DNA of 64,000 bases from Candidatus Neomarinimicrobiota bacterium (lineage in GTDB: Bacteria; Fidelibacterota; JAANXI01), in the NCBI GenBank assembly GCA_021734025.1, contig JAIPJS010000015.1, positions 27,565 through 91,564 of the forward strand, read 5' to 3'. Positions 26,360 to 36,700 of the stretch are shown piece by piece. Below the pieces are notes generated by a model that saw only the letters and a list, made by a program, of their open reading frames with translations, was not told the DNA's origin and did not search any database. Made by a program: the position numbers and the translations under genes. How positions within the stretch are numbered: position 1 is the first letter of the stretch; every line of letters begins with the position of its first letter.

Positions 26360-27565
26360 TTACCGTTGTCCAATAGCGATAAACATAAATCCGCAATCCT
26401 GATACACAAATTCTTCGTCTTCCACATAATCTGTGGAATAGACGTCCACATGTAGGTTATCTGCGTTCTGAATTGACCACATATTATCCACAGCGTTGCT
26501 GCCAATACCTGTCACAGTTACTACCGGGCTCGTACCAGCAGCGAACGCCGGCGAAAAACCAATGGCATATTTCCCCGTTGCAAGCTTGGATACTGTGAAT
26601 CCGGTTCCTGAGACTATAGTCCCATTGGCGCTTACCAATCCAGTGATGATTCGCTGCGCTCGATCACTGGCCACTGCATCATGTTGACCACTACTTCCGA
26701 ATTTGATATCTCCCCGAACATCAAGACGGGCGGCAGGACTTGCCGTTCCAATTCCAACATTACCCGATGCCGTGTTTAAAATCGTATTCCCGCCCTCATT
26801 CTGGAGATACAATGTCGATGTTGCCCCATTGTCTCGGGCCATTATCTCATTGTTATCTATGACTATATTAGAAGAGGACTCACTCCCGGTGACAAAAAAT
26901 CCCGTACCATTGGAAATGGCAGCGTCTGTCCCATTAATAATATCCACTTTTCCGCGAAAAACAGACTTTTGATCGGTGAGAAGTGATAAGTTTGAATTTG
27001 CGGAGTTTACTGACAGACCATTTGTCCCAAAATTCAGGTATCCACCGGAGGAAGTGGCCCAGATATACGCCGGCCCTGATGAACGCGTAAAGCTCAACGT
27101 GTTTCCTGTGGCCTGCATTGTATTTGTTCCATCACTGACCTCCAATGGCGCACCGGGAGCAGCAGTACCGATGCCCACATTCCCGGATTGCGGGAATACG
27201 TTATCCACACCGGAGATGCTGGCAATGGCATACGGGGAAAGGGTGAGTTTCGTCCGCGGTGTCATCTCCGCGGCCCCGTCTATGGAAATTCCGAGAAAAT
27301 AGGACACAGAGTAATCCAGTCCTTCCAACGAATTTACCGTGCCAAGGGTCGCACTATATACGCCGTTGACGACATCGATGGCCTGGTCTTCAGTCCAGAC
27401 CTGGGTTCCAGATTCGGTATACAGAGTGAATGTAAAATTTTTCGTTTCATCAGCAACAGAAGCGCCGGTGTCGTCCCGCAGGACCCCCTGGATACTCAAC
27501 GTCTGTCCGTATACCGTCATTGCTGTAAATAAAATCACGAATACTACCGCCATAACCTGTCTCAT
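26360..27565 (-). CDS. Secreted tail-fibre-like beta-helical protein
   Basis: The 401-residue protein has a clear signal peptide (MRQVMAVVFVILFTAMTVYG). An N-terminal domain (22-120, LSIQGVLRDDTGASVADETK) often precedes this fold in FCB proteins. Two copies of a motif common in phage tail-fibre and surface-fibre proteins follow: SGNVGIGTAAPGAPLEV (about 125) and SGNVGIGTASPAARLDV (about 265). The C-terminal beta domain ends GFMFIAIGQR. There is no S74 endosialidase chaperone domain and no YPNPFNP sorting domain, unlike its neighbours. AAGGAGA precedes the ATG. It lies about 300 bases upstream of, and on the same strand as, the 2161-residue gene and may be the first gene of that unit. A trimeric fibre role is inferred from the motif only. 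Confidence 0.8.
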   Translation of the reverse strand: MRQVMAVVFVILFTAMTVYGQTLSIQGVLRDDTGASVADETKNFTFTLYTESGTQVWTEDQAIDVVNGVYSATLGTVNSLEGLDYSVSYFLGISIDGAAEMTPRTKLTLSPYAIASISGVDNVFPQSGNVGIGTAAPGAPLEVSDGTNTMQATGNTLSFTRSSGPAYIWATSSGGYLNFGTNGLSVNSANSNLSLLTDQKSVFRGKVDIINGTDAAISNGTGFFVTGSESSSNIVIDNNEIMARDNGATSTLYLQNEGGNTILNTASGNVGIGTASPAARLDVRGDIKFGSSGQHDAVASDRAQRIITGLVSANGTIVSGTGFTVSKLATGKYAIGFSPAFAAGTSPVVTVTGIGSNAVDNMWSIQNADNLHVDVYSTDYVEDEEFVYQDCGFMFIAIGQR

Positions 27566-27656
27566 TATATCTCTCCTTTTTATCTGCTTAATCTCCGGTT
27601 GCCGTTCCCTTTGGATTACTGAATAAGGCAGGAGGTACTAGCGATATCCACATTGT

Positions 27657-27682
27657 ACACCCCAGGAGTTGCTTTGGGGTGT
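27657..27682. repeat. Perfect 8-bp hairpin upstream of the tail-fibre-like gene
   Basis: ACACCCCA (27657-27664) pairs exactly with TGGGGTGT (27675-27682) around a 10-base loop; CAAAAC follows. On the plus strand it resembles a weak terminator or a REP-type palindrome. Confidence 0.5.
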
Positions 27683-28160
27683 CAAAACGATTTACACTTT
27701 GATGGGAGTGAGGGGGTAAAGAAAAATATTCCATCGTCCCGGTGACAAGTGACCGTTTCCCGCTTTTACCATCTCCGCAACCTTATGCTGCCAGTAAGAA
27801 ATCAGTCCTTCGGTTCAGTGTTGAACTTGCTGTCATTCTATGGTGTTGGTTTTGTTGCGTCGGGAAAGGTCCGGCAAAATCGGAACGAAGATCACTAATT
27901 ACAGGTAGTCGTTTCGGTAGCAATCTATATGTTCCGAGGAAAAAATCCTTTTTTGGATGGAATATATCGGATTCTGTATTAAAGCACTTCAGAGGTAGGT
28001 CGAATTAATTTAAACAAATCCCCCTATATCTTAATACTTCTAACAATAAGAAATCCATGCTTTCAATGATAAACCTACTAAAGAGGGTATGCAATGGAAA
28101 AGAAGCCATGTCCGGAATAAAATGGCTGGCGTCACATAGAAATACATCTGAAATGAACCT

Positions 28161-28180
28161 CCCTGCGGTAAGCCCCAGGG
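28161..28180. repeat. REP-like hairpin, family shared with 38049-38070
   Basis: CCCTGCGG/CCCCAGGG forms an 8-bp stem with one C-C mismatch and loop TAAG. It is flanked by TGAACCT on the left and AATT on the right. The element at 38049-38070 has the same layout, TGAACT-stem-AATT, suggesting one dispersed family. Confidence 0.5.
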
Positions 28181-28298
28181 AATTAGCAAGTTAAAAATAC
28201 TGGAATAGCTTTTTTAAATGTAATTTGAGTTTTCATTTAAAGTATCCTGTTTAAATTGCGGATTAGTGACAACTCCATTATTCATGTGAGAGGGAATT

Positions 28299-28757
28299 TT
28301 GACGAATTTATCCATACAATCCTGCAGAAACGTTCTCAATAATTCGGAATCGACTCACAATGAAATAATTGAAGCACTGAATTGTCTTGAAGTAAATGAT
28401 GCTCCTGAAGTTTTAGATGCAATAATCGCATTTTTAAAAAAGTCCCTAAGGAAAGACCCTGAATCTACTATTACTAAACTTGCAATCTCTTCTCTCAGAT
28501 TCAATTGTGTTCCAATAGAGAATCTAGATTCCAGGAAGAAAGATATTCTGAAAAGTTATTGTCAATCTACAGCGGGTGGGTTCCGCCATTGGGTACTTGA
28601 ATTACTTGAGGATAGTTGGGATAAAAGTGACTTACCTCTTTTGGAATCAATAGAATTTCCTCTTAATCCAATAGCTCAAGAACTTCATTTGAAGGCATTG
28701 AGTAAACTGGAATCAACCAAGGCCCGTGAATTTATTCAAAGATATAGGTTCATTTAA
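28299..28757 (+). CDS. Small alpha-helical protein of unknown function, TTG start
   Basis: The 152-residue protein is predominantly helical, with repeated leucine-rich helical pairs (EVLDAIIAFLKKSL, HWVLELLEDSWDKSDLPLLE, AQELHLKALSKLESTKAREF) suggestive of a HEAT-like or helical-repeat fold. There is no signal peptide or membrane helix. The start is TTG with GAGAGGG about six bases upstream; no better ATG exists nearby. The gene is AT-rich, isolated between secreted-protein genes and bounded by long non-coding stretches, which fits an accessory or recently acquired gene. It could be an immunity-type or adaptor protein, but nothing in the sequence proves that. Confidence 0.6.
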   Translation: MTNLSIQSCRNVLNNSESTHNEIIEALNCLEVNDAPEVLDAIIAFLKKSLRKDPESTITKLAISSLRFNCVPIENLDSRKKDILKSYCQSTAGGFRHWVLELLEDSWDKSDLPLLESIEFPLNPIAQELHLKALSKLESTKAREFIQRYRFI

Positions 28758-28892
28758 AAAAGGTGTATCAGTTTTTCGCTATAGAACATGAATAATGTAG
28801 CGAATATGGTGGAAAATCGTATGGAAATGTATCCAAAAGGATACGTTATATTGCCAATATCCAAATGATTTCAACCGATTAAACACTTGGTT

Positions 28893-29045
28893 ACGATTCC
28901 GCTGGATACCCCCACCCCACTAAGAAACTCGAGTGTCCGGGTTCTCCGGCCAACAAAAACGGGGTACCATCGCCGCAGCAATAGTACCCCGTCTGGATAT
29001 TTATTTTTTTCCCTACTTCATAAACACCATCTTCTTCATGCATTC
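28893..29045 (-). pseudogene. Relic 3' end of a T9SS sorting-domain gene plus downstream hairpin element
   Basis: Read on the minus strand, 29013-29036 encodes KKMVFMK followed by a stop, the exact C-terminal ending of sorting domains in this window (KKMVYMK). No sorting domain or ORF can be followed upstream. Past the stop, the 28893-28950 part is nearly identical to 38105-38160, downstream of the 1518-residue gene: GATTCCGCTG-A/G-ATACCCC then CACCCCAC-AAGAAACTCGA. GGGGTAC/GTACCCC (28961-28967 with 28984-28990) makes a hairpin in the same place as in the other copy. It is interpreted as a leftover of a deleted duplicate gene. Confidence 0.6.
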
Positions 29046-29284
29046 CAAAATACAATCGGTTAACACTTTCTCCACTTTTACACCAACTTTCACACATTAT
29101 CGGAGAGGGTAAAATACTTGACAACCCATACTACTTGTTATAATCTGTGACTAACATTGCATCATCCTCAGAGATACAATATATATAATAGATGACCGGA
29201 GGTATGCTTAGCCAAAGAGTCTCCGGTTTATAGGTACCAGTTTCATACACATGCTTCACAGGGCACGAATTTCGGAGGATTTTG

Positions 29285-31552
29285 ATGCGATCATTCGCTC
29301 TTTTATTCGCTCTATTTTTTTCGAGTTTAATCCTGGGACAGACAGCAGTCGCACCTTCTTCGGGGGATGGTTCAAGCAGTAACCCGTATGAGATTACCTC
29401 AGTTGGCAATCTGTACTGGATAGGCGCACCGGGCACCCTAAACGGGTTGACTCAGGCGGACAGACTGGGCAAGCACTACCGACAAATGAATAACATCGAT
29501 CTGACAGCCACCCACCTCTGGGATGATAAAAATGATAATAGCGATGGGGACCCGTATAATGACCCGGACGATTCCACTGATACTGGTTCCAATGACGGCT
29601 GGAAACCCATCGGTTCTATTGGTGCAGAGTTTCGTGGCGTTTATGACGGCAACGGCTATACTGTGCAGAATCTGGTGATCAACCGCCCCTTGGAGGAAAA
29701 TATCGGCTTTTTTGGATCGGTCCGGGGCGGCACCGACGACAACACGGTCATCCGGAATCTCGGGATTGTCAATGCGACAGTTGTCGGTAAACACCATGTC
29801 GGCTCGCTCATTGGCGGAGCGTTAGTACATAAGGATAATGATTACATTACCATTGTAGAAAACTGCTATGTCGAGGACAGTGGGTCCGGTTCAGTTACAG
29901 GGCTTGGTGGAGTTGGTGGACTCCTTGGCGATAATAATTCGCTCGGGAAAAAGGCTGTGCCGATAATCAGATATTGCTACGCAAAAATCGATGTTGCCAG
30001 CTCAGATCCCGCAAATACATCAGATGACAACACTAAATACGGTGGGTTGGTGGGATGTAACCAGAGTGGAATGGTATCGAACTGCTATGCGACTGGCGAT
30101 ATCACTGGAGGCGAACGTGTCGGGGGGATTGACGGATGTACCATACGTGGCTTACTTGTCCGGAGTTATTCCACCGGGTCGGTGACAAGCGGTATTACCA
30201 GTGCTAATTATGTCGGAGGACTTGTTGGCCGCGTGGTAGGTCAGCTGCCACCATCACTCGGCGGATTCTCTGGAAAGGGGGCAGTCCCCTACGCCTACTG
30301 GAATACTGAGACATCAGGGATTTCCACTTCCGCCGCAGGAACGGGTATTCCCACCTCAGAGATGGAAAACCAGTCAACCTTTGACTCATGGGATTTTGAC
30401 GGTGTTTGGAAGTACAGTACAGTCAGCTATACCTTCCCCCGGCTACAATGGGAACAGGATGGTGTGCTGTCCCCGCTGGCTAACACCCATGATGGGATCC
30501 TCTATCCCACGGTCACTGACAGTACGGCACAGCCGGCTGAACTCTATTCCACGAACACGCTTTCAGCTCATAACGTGAATGCGGCTTTCCTGCCAAATGC
30601 ATCGGAAACCCAGAACGTTTCAATTTATGCCAATACTTCGACCAATCCCGATATTCTCGGCAGTGCGTTTTCCAGTCCGGAGAATTTAGGTGCCTATTAC
30701 CAATTTATCTTCTCCGATGCGTCAGTACTGGAAAATGGTCACAGTTTTTCCATCGAGTGTCCGGTAATGCCAGGTGACATCTGGTATCGATATGCAGAGG
30801 GGACCTGGGCGGTCGTGCCCACCTCCGCTGTCAGTGGCCCTGTCTCACCCAATTATACGTACACTGTAAATGTCCCAGAGATTTCTTATACCGAAGGTGC
30901 CACAGAGATTGAATTCGCCATGGACTCCGGGGTGGACTCCTCGCTTCCGGTCTCTCTGAGTTCGTTTACCGGTGACTGTCGGGGTGGACATCTGTATTTG
31001 CACTGGACCACTGAAAGTGAGATTGAGAACCTCGGATTTCTGTTGCACAGACGGGAAAAAACAACAGGAGGATCAGGTACCTGGGAGACAATCGCCTCAT
31101 TTCGAACGGATCCTGCACTGCGAGGCCAGGGTACCACCCCCAACCGGACTGAGTACATTTTTACCGACAACAATGTCAACACAGGCACAACTTACCAGTA
31201 CCAGCTGGGTGATGTGGACTTCAGCGGAAAAGTTTCCTGGCACGACATAATTGAGCTGAGGGTGGAGAGCAAAAACGAACAGATCCCTGGTGAATTCGGG
31301 TTGCATCAAGGATACCCGAATCCCTTTAATCCGAAAGTTACCCTGCGATATGATTTGACGGAGGACGCTCCAACCGCACTCCGGATTTATGACCTTCGGG
31401 GGCATCTGGTGGAAACACTCGTCAACATCCCCCAGCAAGCCGGAAGACATAGCCTGTCATGGCAGCCGACGGAACTGAGTGCCGGAATTTACATCATCCA
31501 TCTTCAATCAGGTAATAAGGTGCACAAAATAAAGGTGGTCTACAGCAAGTGA
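29285..31552 (+). CDS. T9SS-sorted secreted protein with GLUG-type repeats
   Basis: ATG 29285 is chosen over the in-frame TTG at 29282 because GGAGG (29274-29278) is six bases before it. The 755-residue protein has a signal peptide (MRSFALLFALFFSSLILGQ). An N-terminal region (about 30-375) carries GLUG-like repeats (WKPIGSIGAEFRGVYDGNGY, IGFFGSVRGG, VGSLIGGALV, YVGGLVGRVVGQ), a beta-helical fold found in IgA-peptidase-like and adhesin-like surface proteins. A beta domain (about 555-665, SLSSFTGDCRGGHLYLHWT) often precedes sorting domains. The sorting domain (about 675-755) has GYPNPFNPKVTLRYDL. No peptidase motif is visible, so an adhesin or structural role is more likely than IgA peptidase activity. 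Confidence 0.85.
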   Translation: MRSFALLFALFFSSLILGQTAVAPSSGDGSSSNPYEITSVGNLYWIGAPGTLNGLTQADRLGKHYRQMNNIDLTATHLWDDKNDNSDGDPYNDPDDSTDTGSNDGWKPIGSIGAEFRGVYDGNGYTVQNLVINRPLEENIGFFGSVRGGTDDNTVIRNLGIVNATVVGKHHVGSLIGGALVHKDNDYITIVENCYVEDSGSGSVTGLGGVGGLLGDNNSLGKKAVPIIRYCYAKIDVASSDPANTSDDNTKYGGLVGCNQSGMVSNCYATGDITGGERVGGIDGCTIRGLLVRSYSTGSVTSGITSANYVGGLVGRVVGQLPPSLGGFSGKGAVPYAYWNTETSGISTSAAGTGIPTSEMENQSTFDSWDFDGVWKYSTVSYTFPRLQWEQDGVLSPLANTHDGILYPTVTDSTAQPAELYSTNTLSAHNVNAAFLPNASETQNVSIYANTSTNPDILGSAFSSPENLGAYYQFIFSDASVLENGHSFSIECPVMPGDIWYRYAEGTWAVVPTSAVSGPVSPNYTYTVNVPEISYTEGATEIEFAMDSGVDSSLPVSLSSFTGDCRGGHLYLHWTTESEIENLGFLLHRREKTTGGSGTWETIASFRTDPALRGQGTTPNRTEYIFTDNNVNTGTTYQYQLGDVDFSGKVSWHDIIELRVESKNEQIPGEFGLHQGYPNPFNPKVTLRYDLTEDAPTALRIYDLRGHLVETLVNIPQQAGRHSLSWQPTELSAGIYIIHLQSGNKVHKIKVVYSK

Positions 31553-31926
31553 TTGTTTCTAGTAAGGATTGCTCAAGAGTAAGCCCCAGAACAGTCCTCA
31601 GGTATCCCGAATTGATTTGGATAGGTTTTGGTCCAGGGGTGAATGGTTTGGGCAGAAATCTTCTGTACTAGATGATTGTATGGAATAACGACACAACAAG
31701 GTGACGGAGCCGGAACTCCGGGCAATAATCACCAGAGGCAAACACTCAGCAGGCAGTATTGGGGGTCCCGGTTGCCCCTGTTTAATCAGTTCGATTCATT
31801 TTACACGGAATGTAGCGAGTTTTCCCTGATTTCGCTTGGTAAGGTAGTGAGATTGTTGGGGATTTCAGTCGCTCATGCTGCCTGGTGAAATCGAAGTGAG
31901 TGATTTTACCAACGAAAGAAGGAGGA
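31553..31926. other. Intergenic region, nothing recognised
   Basis: About 370 bases lie between the GLUG-type gene and the transporter pseudogene, which converge here. No ORF with a ribosome binding site and no clear terminator with a T tract was found. Confidence 0.45.
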
Positions 31927-32839
31927 TTATCGACTTGCATGCTGGGGTTGGGGCACCGTTTTTTTCTGAGTCAGCAACACACCTGCAAAGACCACGATTA
32001 ACCCCATGATATCCATGAATGTCAACGTATCCCCAAAGGCAATCCATGCCATCAGCATCGTCACCGGCGGGCCGAAGTAGAACAGGCACGCCACCCGGGT
32101 GGCATCCATGCGTTCAATTAAGAGCCACATGAGGGCATACGCACCTAACGACACGCCAACAATAAGCCAGAACATGGTGGAGATAAACTCGGGATTCCAA
32201 TCCGTCTGCAGCCGCTCCAACAGAATTGCAGGCAGTGCCAAGGCCAGGGTAGTTGCAAGACACTGGTAAAAAAAGAGCCAGGTCAACGGGTAACCGGTAA
32301 GAGGTATTCGCCACCTCCATTTTTCTTTGGATAAGACTAGCCACAGTGATAGCGATGACAGAACCAAGTGGTATGAGATACCCGAACACCGAGGTCGCAT
32401 CAGCAAAATTTATTCGGGCAAACACCGTGATCGCGACCCCTGCAAATCCTATGACCAGCCCCACCCATCGGTACAACGGGGTTGATTTGCGCCCACCACG
32501 ACGCCAGAAAAAGCACCCGTGGCCAACGGCTGGAGCGCAACAATTAGTGCGATAATGCCAGCCGACACGTTATACTCCAATGATAAAAGCACACAACTGA
32601 GCCAGACCCCATACGCAAGAACCCCCACCACCATATGAGGGACCATTGTAGTCCGCTCAACCCAGCGAAAGCGGTTTGTGATCCGAAGGTATAAATAAAT
32701 CAGGAATGTCAAGACAAGATATCGCCAAAAGAGCAGCGTGAATGGTCCGGGATGCGGCAATGCATATTCTGCCCCGATGAATCCCGAGTTCCAGAAGAAG
32801 GACAAATCCAACAATCAGTAATAGTGTGCTTTTTCTCAT
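31927..32839 (-). pseudogene. EamA/DMT transporter pseudogene with three frameshifts
   Basis: Joined across frames, the translation gives a normal EamA permease: MRKSTLLLIVGF, then FFWNSGFIGAEYALPHPGPF, LFWRYLVLTFLIYLYLR, VSAGIIALIVALQPLATGAF, YRWVGLVIGFAGVAITVFA, WLFFYQCLATTLALALPAIL and VSLGAYALMWLLIER. The frame changes near 32795, near 32490 and near 32287, so no full-length product can be made. Two EamA halves with about ten hydrophobic segments are recognisable. Three separate lesions are more than a single sequencing error would explain, so the gene is probably decaying. The intact rarD at 8958-9857 belongs to another subfamily. Confidence 0.85.
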
Positions 32840-33766
32840 AGGTCGTATGACGTCAAATTACATGTCAGAGTACAAAAACAGAGACAAAAATAGTAGTCCG
32901 CTTTGTGAAATATTGGAGTGTATATGGTGTGAATTTTGAAAGACACAGACTGCCCAGGGCTCGCAGATTTACAGTAGTTGTCCATAGCATAAGATTCATT
33001 TTCAACGGCGTTAATCTTTCATTTGTGTGACTGTAAATATAAGACACAGACATGAAGGTTGTTGAAAAAAAGAGCAACAGGCGCTCTCTCCTGTTTGAGG
33101 AGTCTTACAAGTAAGTATCGCAATCTGGTCTCAGCTTTTCAGTATAAACATGGCCACCGTTCCCATCCGTGCGCGTCCAATCGGCTATCCCGTAAAAAGT
33201 GTTCGGCCTTTTGCGTCAATCAACTACCGCTAAACCGGAATTCAGAGAACGTGGTGTGTATATCATGATTCGTTGAGCGGAGAAACAACAAATCATCCCC
33301 GGGAATGCCCTTGTTTGAGTGAGCGGGGTCACTTGGGGAACTTTTTAATAGTTTTTCGATTGATGCGGATGTATGATACATCAACACAGGGCAGAAAAAT
33401 ATGTTTACTATTTCTACACCTACATGTAGACCAAGTATAGTGATATCACAGCATAGATATTTGCCCCGGGATGCTGGGACCGACTGCAGGCGGCACAGAC
33501 TCTTCACACCAGAAGTGATAACTCAGGTTTTTCCGGACGATTAATAGAACAATCAAATTTTCTCGCCTGTCTGGATTCAAGCAGAATCCACAAGTGGGAA
33601 TTATTCCAGTTTACCGGATTACGTAGCATATCAGGCTGTTGTCTTTTCCGTATGAGTTGAGGCGCAAAGAAACAGATGTAACGTATCCCGGGGATTAGAC
33701 ACCGGCGAAACGGTCTTCCTTGCAAAACTGACTACCGGCTTTCCCAGCCACAGAAATGGAGTCAAT
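32840..33766. other. Large intergenic gap without a supported gene
   Basis: More than 900 bases between the divergent EamA pseudogene and the 1395-residue secreted protein. Several short open frames exist (the longest under 100 codons) but none has a good ribosome binding site or a recognisable product. It may be decayed coding sequence. The promoter of the downstream gene should be at the right end. Confidence 0.5.
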
Positions 33767-36700
33767 ATGCTCACCAAAAGCAGACATTACTTATTTACAA
33801 TAATAGTACTTGTGTTCCTGATTGCACCTGTAAATCTAACGAAAGCCACAGACAGTATTGAATGTGGCAACGATGCCATTGGAGAATTTATCAATCCAAA
33901 AAAGGGGAAAGTTGCTGACCTCACCCTGATAGATTTTCATGAGGCACTTTCTCCGAACGAGATCTATAAACTCACCACCGGGGATCTGAATGGTGCGGTC
34001 ACTGTAAATATCTGGGAAAACAAATCAGGCGGGGCCAAGGTTCTGGAAACCAGCTTTACCGAGTCCAATATCGCCTGGGGATTCAGCCCGGACGATCACC
34101 GGTTTATAGTTCACTATATGAATAGCACCTCCCATCATGAGGTACTGTTATTCGATCTCAGAAGTGGTTCAAATCTTCCGGTTAGAACTATAGGGTCCAC
34201 ACTGGTTGCCGGGGGTGAAGCCATCGTCCGGTTCAGCCCCACCGGAACTTCCCTGATGTATGCTTCTGACACAGGTCCCTCTCAAGTTTATCTCACCTTA
34301 GTTGACACCGCCGGTATTGTCAGGCATGAAAACACCTTCACCTTTCAAGCGTTTCCGGGGAGCCCGGGTGATAAACAAGGGATGGTCCACTGGGGATATA
34401 GCCCGGATTCGTATAACCGGACATTTGTGTACGCCTATATTAACGGATCAAACAGTGCCCATTTCAATATGATAAACCTGGAACGGGGCACGATAGTACT
34501 GAATGGAGATCTTTTGGATCCTGTCTCCTCGTTCTGGCAATTCAGCCCCGCCGGTGACAAACTTGGCCGGGTGATCCAGGAAAGCCTGACTCAGATACGG
34601 GTCCAGTTGATTTCCACGCTAGATGGTAATATCGCCCCTAACACCCAATATCCCTTTGGAGAGGTACAGTTCATCGCCACTGAGGACAATCACTGGGCTT
34701 ATATTGGTGGAACGGCATACAATCTCAGCGCAAACACGGCAGGTCAACCCTGTCCCGAATATGATCCTCCGGAATGGCCGGACGACGCTACTATCACAGC
34801 CTCGAATCTTACCTTCACTGATGTAGATTTAGCCTGGCCCCGGGCAACTGACCAGTCAGGAATTGAAGAATACAGGCTCCTGCAGGACGGGGTTTCTCTG
34901 ACGGTACAGCCGGATACTTTTTACCAGGTGACAGATTTAATTCCGGGGACAGAATATAACTTCACCGTGGAAGCCAGTGATATCTTTGGGAACTGGTCTG
35001 GGGGTAACCCCTCAATCACACTTACGACTCCCGGTGATTCAGACCCACCGGTCTGGCAGGATAACGCAGGAATCGGACTTTATTCTTCATACAGTGACCG
35101 GCTTACCCTGTATTGGTTCCCTCCGGAAGATCCTTCCGGTGTAATTAAGCACAAGGTATTCCAGGATGGCGCAGAACTAGATATCTTTGATACCAACCCG
35201 GATGCAACGTACGAAATCTGGTATCAGGTGAGTGGACTCACCGGAGGCACTGAATATACCTTCCGAATCGAGGCAATGGATCAGGCCGGCAACTGGACTG
35301 AAGACGGTCCCTCGGTTACAGTGGTGTACGACCAAAACTCTCCTCCTTCCTGGCCTGCTGGTTCCACTGTATCGGTCGATAGCGTGGGAACCACTGGTAT
35401 CATGATTCACTGGGACCCGGCTACGGATAACCATTCAATCCAACAATATGAAATTTATACGAACGGTCGCTACTCTGCCCCTACTTATGCCCCGAACATG
35501 GTATATCCTCCACCAACTGAGATTGAGCTGGACAATTTGGAGCCTCTTACGACATATAAAATCGCCGTGATAGCCATGGATGAAAATTATTTGTACTCGA
35601 CTGACACCCTTTTCACAACGACCACCACTCCTGCGGATACAGAACCGCCAGTATGGCTGGATTGGAGTAACTTGTCAGCCTGTCAAACGGGAGCGACCTG
35701 GATAAAACTGTATTGGGAAGGCGCCACTGACAACGTTGAAATAACACACTATCTGATTTATCAGGATGGAACGGTTATCGATACCGTGGATATGGCGTGG
35801 GATGGCGAAGAGATGGAAAACCTGAACAGAGCAACGGAAGACCCCAACAGTTCCTGGAATTCAAGCAGATATACCGTGGAAGGTCTCACTCCAGGTACCA
35901 CCTATTCTTTCCGGGTTGGAGCCGGAGATGCGGCGAACAATTACAGCCTGCCGGACCCGGAAGTCACAGCAACCACCAGGGGGAGCGAGTCCGGCGACAT
36001 TGCTCCATTGGCGTCTCATTACACAGTCGATTACCTGTTTCCGGATACAACGGTTGCGAACTCCACTGTGGCCCTGAATGACAACAATATGATTGTCGGG
36101 AGAAGCGGGACACTGGGGTTTTTCTGGGAAGACGGTTCCTATCGAACGATCGGGGACCTTGGGAATGGATACAGCCGACCAAAGGCAATGAGTAATGATG
36201 GTCGGGTCGCCGGAGAATCCGCCTTCAGTGGTACGGTTGACGAGGGTTTTTATGCACATGGGAATATCCTCCTGAGTCTGGGAACGTATGTCGAATTTCT
36301 TAATGGCTCCCGAAGCCAAGCAGACTGGGTGGTTCCGGGGGCGGTCAATGATTCCGGTGTTGTGGTCGGTTGGGCCCGCTATGCTCCCATCGGGAGCCCG
36401 GGTTGGCAATCGGCCTTTCGATGGAAACAGGATCGATTTTTTATGGAGGATTTAGGTACCCTCGGGGGAGAGCAGGATATGTATTATTGGGAACGGGTAT
36501 CCAGCTCGGCGGTCGATATTAATAATCAGGGACAAATTGTCGGCGAAAGTCCCGCACCTGGTCCGAATGATCATGCCTTTCTCTGGGAAAATGGCGAAAT
36601 GACTGACCTGGGAACCCTGGGAGGTTCCACCAGTCGTGCCGTCGCCATCAACGAAAGCGGGCAGGTTATCGGATCCTCACTCACCTCCGGCGGCGATCAA

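Larger units (their letters stand above)
27566..28298. other. Long intergenic region with two extragenic palindromes
   Basis: About 730 bases between divergent genes. No convincing coding sequence is seen; a nine-codon ATG frame near 28094 with a GAGGG site is too short to call. Palindromes at 27657-27682 and 28161-28180 are listed separately. Confidence 0.55.

Noticed and set aside
28891..29124. 77-residue minus-strand open frame
   Set aside because: It overlaps the relic sorting-domain end in a different frame. Its partner region at 38105-38260 carries no matching open frame, so it is treated as non-coding.
29285..31552. IgA-specific metallopeptidase
   Set aside because: GLUG-type repeats resemble those of M26 peptidases, but no HExxH zinc motif was found in the protein.
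32840..33766. Several short open frames in the gap before the 1395-residue gene
   Set aside because: None has a good ribosome binding site or a product with recognisable features. They probably represent decayed sequence.
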